From: Bacteroidales bacterium | GTDB lineage: Bacteria > Bacteroidota > Bacteroidia > Bacteroidales > WCHB1-69 | Assembly (NCBI GenBank): GCA_031264975.1 | Contig: JAISDH010000279.1 | Location: forward strand, 1 to 12,286 | DNA: 12,286 bases | Direction: 5' to 3' | Shown here: in pieces, positions 1 to 5,482 of the stretch | Position numbering within the stretch: position 1 is the stretch's first letter | Layout of the letters: every line of letters begins with the position of its first letter | Position numbers and translations under genes: made by a program | The notes under the pieces: model-generated | Databases searched by the model: none | Told to the model about the DNA's origin: nothing | What the model saw: only the letters and a program-made list of their open reading frames with translations

Positions 1-864
1 ACATTTGCACCGGATTATTGCCAGTCTATATTGGATGCGTTCGATGAACATGCAAAGTCTGTGGCAATTGCGGTTCCGTATTATCATCGGATCATTTGTT
101 CCGACATGGAAGATAGAGCCATGTTGCGTTATGAAATATATACGCGCAATTATAATCTCAATCTTTTGCGCATTGGAAGTCCTTACGCTTATACGGCTTT
201 GGGTTCGGCTATCGTTTGTCGCGTAAAATCATGCAGAGCCGTTGGTGGATTTGATACGCAGGCGTCGGGAGAAGATTTTTATTTCTTGCAAAAACTGACT
301 AAATATGGAAATATCCTCCGTTATCATACATCTAAAGTCTATCCGGCAACACGATACTCGTTTCGCGTGCCTTTCGGTACCGGTCCCGCTATCTATAAAG
401 GGAGTTCGGGCGATTGGAACTCATATCCTGTTTTTCATCACAGCGGCTTTGATATCGTAGAAAATACATACAAACAAATCAGTACTTTGTTTTATCAAAA
501 TATGGATAACGAATTTATTGACTTTTTGAAAACTGTCTTTTCTACCGATGATTTATGGTCGCCTCTACGTAAAAACTATAAAACATTATCCTCTTTCACC
601 CGCGCATTTCATAACAAAGTGGACGGACTGCGTATCTTTCAGTTTTTGCGTAACTATCAATTCAATACTGTAAAAAAAACCGATGAAAATTGCCTGTCCG
701 ATTTCTTTGAACAATATTATCCACATAAACACAGTTATTTTTTTCAGGAAAAGGAACCTTTTTCTTTTACAAAAATCTCCCTAAAAAAGCTCAATGAATT
801 GCGGGATTTTCTCATGGAAGAAGAAGCTAACTATCAGCAAATATATGATAACAAATTTAATTAA
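1..864 (+). CDS. Glycosyltransferase family 2 protein, 5'-truncated by the window edge
   Basis: The frame is open from base 1 to the TAA at 862-864, giving 287 residues of the C-terminal part. No start codon is assigned; an internal TTG at 31 is just part of the frame. The best clue is the segment around residues 68-100: GSAIVCRV, then AVGGFD, then SGEDFYFLQKL. It matches the late part of GT-A family 2 catalytic domains, where an aromatic-rich GGF..EDF block carries the acidic residue (here E91/D92) that usually acts as base or acceptor binder. The N-terminal nucleotide-sugar binding half, including any DxD motif, lies outside the window. Residues from about 135 on are a helical, aromatic-rich tail that I do not recognise. 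The family transfers sugars from activated donors to polysaccharide or lipid acceptors, normally at the cytoplasmic side of the membrane; donor and acceptor cannot be named. The M16 peptidase gene starts 14 bp downstream, suggesting co-transcription. Confidence 0.8.
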   Translation, partial: TFAPDYCQSILDAFDEHAKSVAIAVPYYHRIICSDMEDRAMLRYEIYTRNYNLNLLRIGSPYAYTALGSAIVCRVKSCRAVGGFDTQASGEDFYFLQKLTKYGNILRYHTSKVYPATRYSFRVPFGTGPAIYKGSSGDWNSYPVFHHSGFDIVENTYKQISTLFYQNMDNEFIDFLKTVFSTDDLWSPLRKNYKTLSSFTRAFHNKVDGLRIFQFLRNYQFNTVKKTDENCLSDFFEQYYPHKHSYFFQEKEPFSFTKISLKKLNELRDFLMEEEANYQQIYDNKFN

Positions 865-878
865 TCAAAAAATAAATT

Positions 879-2141
879 ATGATATCTTTTGAAAAATATA
901 CATTAGATAATGGCTTGACGGTTATCTTGCATAAGGATATAAATACTCCCATTGCGGCGGTGAATATAGCGTATAACGTTGGGTCAAGAGATGAAAATCC
1001 AAACAGGACAGGGTTGGCTCATTTGTTTGAACATCTTATGTTTGGCGGGTCAAAAAATATACCCAAATACGATGAACCTTTACAGAGAGCAGGCGGCGAA
1101 AATAATGCTTTTACCAATGTAGACGTAACGAATTTTTATATTACGCTTCCCGTACAAAATTTAGAAACTGCTTTTTGGCTGGAGTCTGACCGAATGAATG
1201 AATTGGCATTTTCTAAAAAAAGTCTCGAAAACCAACGCCATGTTGTCATCGAAGAATTTAAACAGTCTTACTTGAACCAACCTTATGGAGACGTCATGTT
1301 GCTGCTAAAACCTTTGGCGTACAAGGTGCATCCTTATCAATGGAATACGATAGGTAAAAAGATTGAACACATATTGGAAACAACCATGGAAGAAGTAAAA
1401 GAATTTTTTTATACATTTTATGCGCCCAATAATGCTGTTTTATCTGTTGCCGGAAATTTGGATATGGATAAAACCAAAGCAATGATAGAAAAGTGGTTTG
1501 GCGATATTCCCATGAGAAAACAATATCAACGAAACTTGCCGCCGGAGCCGATTCAGACAGAAGCAAGAATATTGGAAGTTGAACGCGACGTTCCTGTGGA
1601 TTGTCTGTATAAGGCATACAAAATGGGAAAACGTATTGACCCTGATTTTCATTCGGTAGACCTTATTTCCGATATCTTCTCCAATGGAAAATCTTCCCGT
1701 TTGCACCGGAATTTAGTAAAAAACAAACAACTGTTTTCCTCTATTAGCGCATACGTGTTGGGAACTTTCGACGAAGGCTTATTCATTGTAAATGGTTACC
1801 TTGCGCCGGAAATTACATTTCAACAGGCAGAAGATGCTTTGAGAGAAGAATTGGACGACCTCAAAAATAATATTATCTCCGAACAGGAATTGGAAAAAGT
1901 AAAAAACAAAATTAAAACTGTTTTGTATTATTCCGAATTGCAAGTCCATGACAAAGCGTTGAATCTTGCCCTTACGGAAATTATGGATACGGTTGAGTTC
2001 ATCAATGAGGAAGAAAATAAATATATTGCCGTAACGCCGGATGATATTTACCTGAACAGTAAAAAAATATTGCAGGAAAACGTTTGTTCTACATTATATT
2101 ATAAGGCAAAATCCGCTCATAAAAACAGCGTATCCGTGTGA
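879..2141 (+). CDS. M16 family zinc metallopeptidase (pitrilysin/processing-peptidase type)
   Basis: This 420-residue protein has the inverted zinc motif HxxEH of family M16: H48, E51 and H52 in the segment GLAHLFEHLMFGG. The third zinc ligand is probably one of the glutamates at 125/126 (VVIEEF), at about the usual distance. The N-terminal TLDNGLTVILHKD and the NVGSRDE segments are typical of the group. The length fits a single two-domain M16B subunit (about 400-450 residues), not the double-length pitrilysins. The second half (about 190-400) includes the usual FSNGKSSRLHRNLV block of the non-catalytic domain. I see no signal peptide or lipobox, so it probably acts in the cytoplasm, or is exported by a route not visible here. 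Many M16B enzymes pair with a metal-less partner subunit; none is adjacent, so it may be a homodimer or use a partner encoded elsewhere. The natural substrate is unknown. The ATG at 879 begins directly with the conserved N-terminus. Confidence 0.92.
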   Translation: MISFEKYTLDNGLTVILHKDINTPIAAVNIAYNVGSRDENPNRTGLAHLFEHLMFGGSKNIPKYDEPLQRAGGENNAFTNVDVTNFYITLPVQNLETAFWLESDRMNELAFSKKSLENQRHVVIEEFKQSYLNQPYGDVMLLLKPLAYKVHPYQWNTIGKKIEHILETTMEEVKEFFYTFYAPNNAVLSVAGNLDMDKTKAMIEKWFGDIPMRKQYQRNLPPEPIQTEARILEVERDVPVDCLYKAYKMGKRIDPDFHSVDLISDIFSNGKSSRLHRNLVKNKQLFSSISAYVLGTFDEGLFIVNGYLAPEITFQQAEDALREELDDLKNNIISEQELEKVKNKIKTVLYYSELQVHDKALNLALTEIMDTVEFINEEENKYIAVTPDDIYLNSKKILQENVCSTLYYKAKSAHKNSVSV

Positions 2142-2202
2142 ACGGTTTGAAAATGTTACAAAGAATAAGGATTGATTGGTTTTATTCAATAATTTATCAT
2201 TT

Positions 2203-2925
2203 ATGAATTTCTTTTATTCACCCGAACCCATCTTGCAAATTCATATCTTGAACGAACAGGAATCCCGACACTGTATAAAATCATTGCGCTTGCGTACAGG
2301 AGACAAACTCCATTTAATGGACGGGAAGGGAAACTTGTACATGGCGAAAATAATTGACGACAATGTAAAAGCCTGTTCATTGGAAATCGTCGATAAGATA
2401 GAAGATTATCCCCGTTTGCCGTATCATTTGCACATTGGAATTGCGCCGACAAAAAATAGCGAACGATTGGAGTGGTTTGTCGAAAAAGCGGTTGAAATCG
2501 GGATAAGCGAAATTACAACCCTGCTGTGCGAAAATTCCGAAAGAACATCCATAAAATCAGACCGAATAGAACGTTTAATGATTTCTGCCATAAAACAATC
2601 ATTACGGATTGAATTACCTGTGTTTACAAACAAAGTGCTGTTTGACGCTTTTTTGGATAAGACAAAAAACAATGACGTTCAAAAGTTTATCGCCTACTGC
2701 GGACAACTGACACAACCGCCTGTACCACTAAAAACATGCTGCAAACCGCATACAGATACTTTAATTTTAATCGGTCCCGAAGGAGATTTTTCCAAAAACG
2801 AAGTTTGCCATGCCATGGATTGCGGGTTTATTCCCGTTTCATTGGGAAAGTTTCGTTTGCGAACAGAAACAGCCGCTTTGCTTGCCTGTTCAACCGTTCA
2901 AATTATAAATGAATCTTCTGTTTAA
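2203..2925 (+). CDS. rsmE: 16S rRNA (uracil(1498)-N3)-methyltransferase RsmE
   Basis: RsmE methylates N3 of U1498 in 16S rRNA in the assembled 30S subunit, using S-adenosylmethionine; it belongs to the SPOUT superfamily with a trefoil-knot fold. In the 240-residue product the knot signatures are clear: LILIGPEGDFSKNE at about 187-200 (SAM-binding loop) and SLGKFRLRTETAALLA near 213-228. An N-terminal PUA-like domain covers roughly residues 1-70, with the typical SRHCIKSLRLRTGDKLHLMDG block. IGIAPTKNSERLEWFVEKAVEIG near 78-100 is the conserved linker to the catalytic domain. I chose the ATG at 2203 (MNFFYSPEP) because family members start just before this motif; an in-frame TTG at 2176 would add nine unsupported residues. 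The gene lies 61 bp after the M16 gene on the same strand and is the last gene before the repeat island. No obvious U-rich terminator follows it. Confidence 0.95.
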   Translation: MNFFYSPEPILQIHILNEQESRHCIKSLRLRTGDKLHLMDGKGNLYMAKIIDDNVKACSLEIVDKIEDYPRLPYHLHIGIAPTKNSERLEWFVEKAVEIGISEITTLLCENSERTSIKSDRIERLMISAIKQSLRIELPVFTNKVLFDAFLDKTKNNDVQKFIAYCGQLTQPPVPLKTCCKPHTDTLILIGPEGDFSKNEVCHAMDCGFIPVSLGKFRLRTETAALLACSTVQIINESSV

Positions 2926-2952
2926 AGATTAAAATTGTGAGATAAAATTTAG

Positions 2953-2986
2953 GATGACGTAAAAAAGCGTGCAAGGAGACGTCATC
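2953..2986. repeat. Short inverted repeat downstream of rsmE
   Basis: GATGACGT (2953-2960) is followed after 18 bases by its perfect reverse complement ACGTCATC (2979-2986). It lies 27 bp after the rsmE stop and could form a hairpin in the 3' end of that transcript. No T-run follows on either strand, so I do not call it an intrinsic terminator. It may stabilise the 3' end, or be the remnant of a palindromic repeat. Confidence 0.45.
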
Positions 2987-3045
2987 AATAAGAGAAGGGT
3001 AGGGGAGGAGTCTTCGGAAAGAGAGGATGAGAATATTTTTGGGTT

Positions 3046-3180
3046 GAATTCATGGCGTTATTGATAGTGTTTTTTGTTTAGCGCCAATTCAAGGTGATAT
3101 AAACCCTTTTTGATTTTTAGGAAGGTCAATTCAAGGTGATATTGATAGTATATTTTTTATGGAAGGTCAATTCGCAGTAT
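3046..3180. repeat. Degenerate direct repeats with CAATTC core, about 41-bp period
   Basis: CAATTCAAGGTGATAT occurs at 3085-3100 and again, identical, at 3127-3142. A shortened relative beginning CAATTCGCAGTAT is at 3168-3180, and a more diverged one beginning GAATTCATGG is at 3046. AAGGT precedes the copies at 3127 and 3168, and TTGATAGT recurs at 3060 and 3142. The distances between copies are 39, 42 and 41 bp. No reading frame is preserved across the stretch. It runs directly into the hairpin array without a change of phase. Confidence 0.7.
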
Positions 3181-3195
3181 AGAAAAGGATTTCTA

Positions 3196-3482
3196 AAAAT
3201 AAAAAAGACTTTCGCTCCTGACGAAAGGGATAAAAAAAAATAAATAAGGCTTTCGTCGCTGACGAAAGGGTCAAAAAAAAATAAATAAGGCTTTCGTCGC
3301 TGATGAAAGGGATAAAAAAAAATAAATAGGGTTTTCGTCGCTGACGAAAGGGGTAAAAAAAAATAAATGAGGTTTTCGTCGCTGACGAAAGGGGTAAAAA
3401 AAAATAAATAGGGTTTTCGGCGCTGACGAAAGGGGTGAAAAAATAAATAGCGTTTTCGTCAGCGACGAAAAGAGGTGAAAAA
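3196..3482. repeat. Tandem array of seven 41-bp units, each with a palindromic hairpin
   Basis: Seven hairpin cores of 19 nt begin at 3209, 3250, 3291, 3332, 3373, 3414 and 3453, spaced 41 bp apart except for the last step of 39. The consensus core CTTTCGTCGCTGACGAAAG has two perfect 8-nt arms around a GCT spacer. Between cores lies a nearly constant A-rich linker (GGG or GGGG, TAAAAAAAAATAAATA, then GG). Unit 1 is degraded in its left arm. Unit 3 has GATGAAAG, which still pairs through G-U. Units 4-7 begin TTTTCG. Unit 6 has a mismatch (CGGC). Unit 7 carries the spacer in the opposite orientation (AGC). Read on the minus strand, each hairpin is followed within a few bases by a T-rich run, resembling serial intrinsic terminators that face transcription coming from the threonine dehydrogenase gene. 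The linkers are near-identical, so it is not a CRISPR array. Function unknown. Confidence 0.9.
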
Positions 3483-3570
3483 TTTTTTAATGTCTCCTTC
3501 TGGGGGAAAATCCCTCGCCTTTAGTTTGAAAAAAAATCGGAAAAGAGGTAGCATCAAAAGGGTTGGCGTC

Positions 3571-3648
3571 CGTCATTGCGAGGGTGCAGCCCGAAACAAT
3601 CCAGTGGATAACCGTATTCTGGATTGCTTCGCTTCGCTCGCAATGACG
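3571..3648. repeat. Palindromic intergenic element, copy A (CGTCATTGCGAG ends)
   Basis: The 78-bp element starts with CGTCATTGCGAG (3571-3582) and ends with the exact reverse complement CTCGCAATGACG (3637-3648). A second inner pair, CAATCCAG (3597-3604) and CTGGATTG (3619-3626), is also perfect and encloses a 14-nt loop. The left arm between these pairs has diverged (a GGGTGCAGCCCGAAA segment), so the middle of the stem is bulged. Elements with these end sequences are, from memory, common between genes of many unrelated bacteria; they have no coding capacity and resemble REP or MITE-like palindromes. The short open frame overlapping it (3475-3711) is not a gene. Confidence 0.85.
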
Positions 3649-3710
3649 AACGAGCGAGAAGGGAAGAAAGGGCGAAAGGGCGAAAGGGGAGAAGGGAAGA
3701 AAGGAAAATA
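3649..3710. repeat. Purine-rich tract with 16-bp direct repeat
   Basis: The plus strand is almost all G and A here. GAGAAGGGAAGAAAGG occurs identically at 3656-3671 and 3689-3704, 33 bp apart, with GGGCGAAA-type units in between. Such a strand-biased tract could adopt unusual DNA structure, but nothing shows a function. Confidence 0.6.
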
Positions 3711-3718
3711 ACGCTTAT

Positions 3719-3755
3719 TTGTTCACTCGTTCACTTGTCTACTCGTTTACTGACT
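3719..3755. repeat. Low-complexity TTCACTCG-type short repeats
   Basis: Degenerate 8-10 bp units related to TTCACTCG follow each other (TTCACTCG, TTCACTTG, CTACTCG, TTTACTGA). The stretch lies between the two palindromic elements and has no coding potential. Confidence 0.5.
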
Positions 3756-3767
3756 ACACAACCCTGT

Positions 3768-3886
3768 CGTCATTGCGAGGCATGAAGCAATCCAGGACAA
3801 TGAAACATAAAAGGGCATATAACGATAAAGCTTGTAAGTCGCTTCGTATGGGTATTCTGGATTGCTTCGCTTCGCTCGCAATGACG
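3768..3886. repeat. Palindromic intergenic element, copy B (CGTCATTGCGAG ends)
   Basis: This is a second copy of the palindromic element at 3571-3648. The ends are CGTCATTGCGAG (3768-3779) and CTCGCAATGACG (3875-3886). The inner pair is longer and perfect: GAAGCAATCCAG (3784-3795) against CTGGATTGCTTC (3857-3868). The loop between them is 61 nt, against 14 nt in copy A. The last 35 bases (3852-3886) are identical to 3614-3648 of copy A, whereas the left arms differ. The loop has no recognisable gene. Confidence 0.85.
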
Positions 3887-3950
3887 ATGTGAGGGAGTTT
3901 TTGGACGTTCTCTACATAATAATGCACAATTGGGAGTGCGTAAGCCTTTA

Positions 3951-4000
3951 GTCGGCTTTCGCCGACAGTAAACCCTTCGCCTGAAGGCGAAGGTAGTTTA
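3951..4000. repeat. Two adjacent compact hairpins
   Basis: The first hairpin is GTCGGC (3951-3956), loop TTTC, GCCGAC (3961-3966). The second is CCTTCGCC (3974-3981), loop TGAA, GGCGAAGG (3986-3993); it can extend with TAAAC (3969-3973) pairing GTTTA (3996-4000) across a TA bulge. Both stems are perfect and GC-rich in an AT-rich surround. No T-run follows on the plus strand, so they do not look like standard terminators. They may belong to a structured transcript end or be repeat debris. Confidence 0.6.
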
Positions 4001-4008
4001 ATATCAAT

Positions 4009-4177
4009 TCACAGCGCAAAAAAAGGTTATTCTCTTTTGCAATAAATGCCTTTAACCCAAAACAGAAAGACAATAAAAAAGCAAAATTCCCCTCACAGCG
4101 CAAAAAAAAGGTTATCCTGTCTTTCAATAAACGCTTTCAACCCAAAACAGAAAGACGATAAAAAAGCAAAACTCCCC
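4009..4177. repeat. Tandem 84/85-bp direct duplication
   Basis: Copy 1 (4009-4092) and copy 2 (4093-4177) both begin TCACAGCGCAAAAAAA, then GGTTAT, and share AACCCAAAACAGAAAGAC and ATAAAAAAGCAAAA near their ends. Copy 2 has one extra A, and the middle (4033-4055 against 4118-4140) is the most diverged part. Copy 2 continues directly into the terminator hairpin at 4166-4195, so it includes that hairpin's left arm and T-run (minus-strand reading); copy 1 lacks the matching right arm. Confidence 0.8.
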
Positions 4178-4195
4178 CTAAGGGAGGAGTTTTGC
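4161..4195 (-). terminator. Rho-independent terminator of the threonine dehydrogenase gene
   Basis: GCAAAACTCC (4166-4175) pairs perfectly with GGAGTTTTGC (4186-4195). Three further C-G pairs form inside, with one bulged A and a TAA loop. On the minus strand the stem is followed at once by six T residues (complement of 4165-4160). It lies about 115 bp downstream of the dehydrogenase stop codon and in the right orientation to end its transcript. On the plus strand no T-run follows. Confidence 0.8.
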
Positions 4196-4244
4196 CACTA
4201 AAAAAAATTCAAAATGGAATTCTTTACGGTGCAATAACAAAGCG

Positions 4245-4308
4245 CCTTGCATTTTGTATCTTACACCCTCGCCCTGCACTTTGTACCTTGTATCTTGCAC
4301 CCTGCGTC
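4245..4308. repeat. Low-complexity short repeats after the dehydrogenase stop
   Basis: Short units related to TTGTATCTT, TTGTACCTT, GCACTTTG and CACCCT recur between the dehydrogenase stop and its terminator (for example TTGTATCTTACACCCT at 4254-4269 and TTGTATCTTGCACCCT at 4288-4303). This is non-coding sequence within the 3' untranslated region of the minus-strand transcript. Confidence 0.5.
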
Positions 4309-5262
4309 TTACGCTTTATTAAATTTCTTTCTGATTTCGGCGAGCATTATTTCTGTCATTTTCTCAAGATTGTAGGTGTAAGACAGTCCCCAATCTTTTT
4401 GGGCTACGCTGTCTTCTATACTTTGAGGCCAGGAATCGGCAATGGCTTGTCTGAAATCAGGTTCGTAGGAAATGGTGAAATCAGGAATATGTTTTTTGAT
4501 TGCCTTGAAAACGTCGTCGGGGCAAAAACTCATGCCGCCAACATTGTAACTGTCATGACACGTTAATTTGTCAATGTCTGTTTGCATAAGTTGTATGGTT
4601 GCCTTGATAGCGTCCGGCATGAACATCATGGGGAGATAGGTGTTGTCTTTTAAGAAACAAACGTATTTCTTGTTCTTGATGGCTTCGTAATATATTTCTA
4701 CTGCATAGTCTGTTGTACCTCCGCCGGCTTCTGTTTTATAACTTATCAACCCCGGATAACGAACGCTACGCGTATCTATACCATATCTCTTTTTATAATA
4801 AGCCAACCAGCGTTCTCCTGCCAATTTGCTGATGCCGTATACTGTATTGGGGTCCATAATACATTGTTGCGGCGTATTTTTCTGTGGAGTGGAAGGTCCA
4901 AAAACCGCAATGGAACTTGGCCAAAACAATTGGCGTACCTTTAATTCTCTCATCATTTCCAAAATATCCAACAATCCTTTCATGTTAATATCCCAGGAAG
5001 GAAGCGGATTTTTTTCCGCATTGCCGGATAATATCGCTGCAAGATGATATATCTGCGTAACGCCATATTTCTTGACGATTCCTGCTATTTTTTGCGTTTC
5101 CAATACATTTACTAATTCAAAAGGACCTCCTTCCGTTATTTCTTCGCCCGGTTGACGTATGTCTGAGGCTATTACGTGGGAGTCTCCATATATTTTCCGC
5201 AATTCTACCGTTAATTCAGAACCTATTTGTCCTGCACATCCTATAATTAATATGTTATCCAT
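4309..5262 (-). CDS. tdh: L-threonine 3-dehydrogenase, SDR (NAD-dependent epimerase-like) type
   Basis: The 317-residue product is an extended short-chain dehydrogenase with an N-terminal NAD-binding motif GCAGQIG (G8, G11, G14) directly after the first strand. D34 at the end of the second strand fits NAD preference. The catalytic region shows PSSIAVFG (116-122) and YGISK (Y142, K146). The block YPGLISY with GGGTTDYAVEIYYEA (169-194) and the D-containing FMPDAIKA (214-221) are what I associate with the SDR-type threonine dehydrogenases, rather than with sugar-nucleotide epimerases; the length also fits (about 310-320). It would oxidise L-threonine to 2-amino-3-oxobutyrate in the cytoplasm, normally followed by cleavage to glycine and acetyl-CoA by a 2-amino-3-ketobutyrate CoA ligase, whose gene is not in this window. 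The gene stands alone, with a -7 promoter box at 5289-5296 and a terminator at 4161-4195. A less specific NAD-dependent epimerase is the alternative. Confidence 0.88.
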   Translation of the reverse strand: MDNILIIGCAGQIGSELTVELRKIYGDSHVIASDIRQPGEEITEGGPFELVNVLETQKIAGIVKKYGVTQIYHLAAILSGNAEKNPLPSWDINMKGLLDILEMMRELKVRQLFWPSSIAVFGPSTPQKNTPQQCIMDPNTVYGISKLAGERWLAYYKKRYGIDTRSVRYPGLISYKTEAGGGTTDYAVEIYYEAIKNKKYVCFLKDNTYLPMMFMPDAIKATIQLMQTDIDKLTCHDSYNVGGMSFCPDDVFKAIKKHIPDFTISYEPDFRQAIADSWPQSIEDSVAQKDWGLSYTYNLEKMTEIMLAEIRKKFNKA

Positions 5263-5288
5263 AATATTAATTCGTTTATTTATTTCTG

Positions 5289-5296
5289 CAAAAGTA
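5289..5296 (-). promoter_or_regulatory. Bacteroidota -7 promoter box for the threonine dehydrogenase gene
   Basis: The minus strand reads TACTTTTG, a match to the Bacteroidota primary sigma -7 consensus TAnnTTTG. It lies 27 bp upstream of the ATG at 5262, giving a leader of about 20 nt. I see no clear TTTG-type -33 element at the expected distance, so the call rests on the -7 box and its position. Confidence 0.55.
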
Positions 5297-5426
5297 GAAA
5301 AATAATTGATATGTTTGTTTGTTTTCTGTCATTATTTTTCTGCAACAATATCAGTTCGTTAATAAATAATTTTGCGCAATAGACAAAAAACTTAAATATT
5401 AATGCCCTCCATATTGATATTTTTCC

Positions 5427-5434
5427 TACCTTTG
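5427..5434 (+). promoter_or_regulatory. Bacteroidota -7 promoter box for the isomerase gene
   Basis: TACCTTTG matches the -7 consensus TAnnTTTG exactly and is followed by CAAAC, typical of this promoter class. It lies 48 bp upstream of the ATG at 5483. A convincing -33 element is not visible. Because transcription would begin near 5441, the in-frame ATG at 5402 would be outside the mRNA, which supports the start at 5483. Confidence 0.65.
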
Positions 5435-5482
5435 CAAACTGTTTATTCAAGTTATACAAAACAAAAAAATTTAGTCGCATTT

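Larger units (their letters stand above)
2926..4308. other. Repeat-rich non-coding island between convergent rsmE and tdh
   Basis: This 1.38-kb stretch has no credible gene. From left to right it holds a short inverted repeat, CAATTC-type repeats, the 41-bp hairpin array, palindromic element A, a purine tract, short TTCACTCG repeats, palindromic element B, two compact hairpins, an 84/85-bp duplication, the tdh terminator and low-complexity sequence. The open frames inside it (3475-3711 on the plus strand and the start of 4192-4566) are low-complexity or run into the dehydrogenase gene. I see no transposase fragment, tRNA or known RNA family. Confidence 0.8.

Noticed and set aside
2176..2202. 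TTG at 2176 as the start of rsmE
   Set aside because: The ATG at 2203 directly precedes the conserved N-terminal motif; the nine extra residues have no family support.
2953..2986. Intrinsic terminator for rsmE
   Set aside because: The inverted repeat is perfect but no T-run follows the stem on the plus strand.
3196..3482. Possible CRISPR array, because of regular repeats about 41 bp apart
   Set aside because: The linkers between the hairpin cores are nearly identical A-rich sequence, not unique spacers, and no cas gene is in the window.
3475..3711. Plus-strand open frame of 78 codons in the repeat island
   Set aside because: It begins in the last hairpin repeat and runs through a palindromic element and a purine tract; the product is a low-complexity K/G/E-rich tail with no family resemblance.
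4192..4566. Plus-strand open frame of 124 codons near the tdh 3' end
   Set aside because: Most of it is antisense to the well-supported dehydrogenase gene and the rest is low-complexity sequence downstream of it.
5402..5482. Upstream ATG at 5402 as the start of the isomerase
   Set aside because: It would place 27 extra residues before the conserved N-terminus and lies upstream of the predicted transcription start set by the -7 box at 5427-5434.
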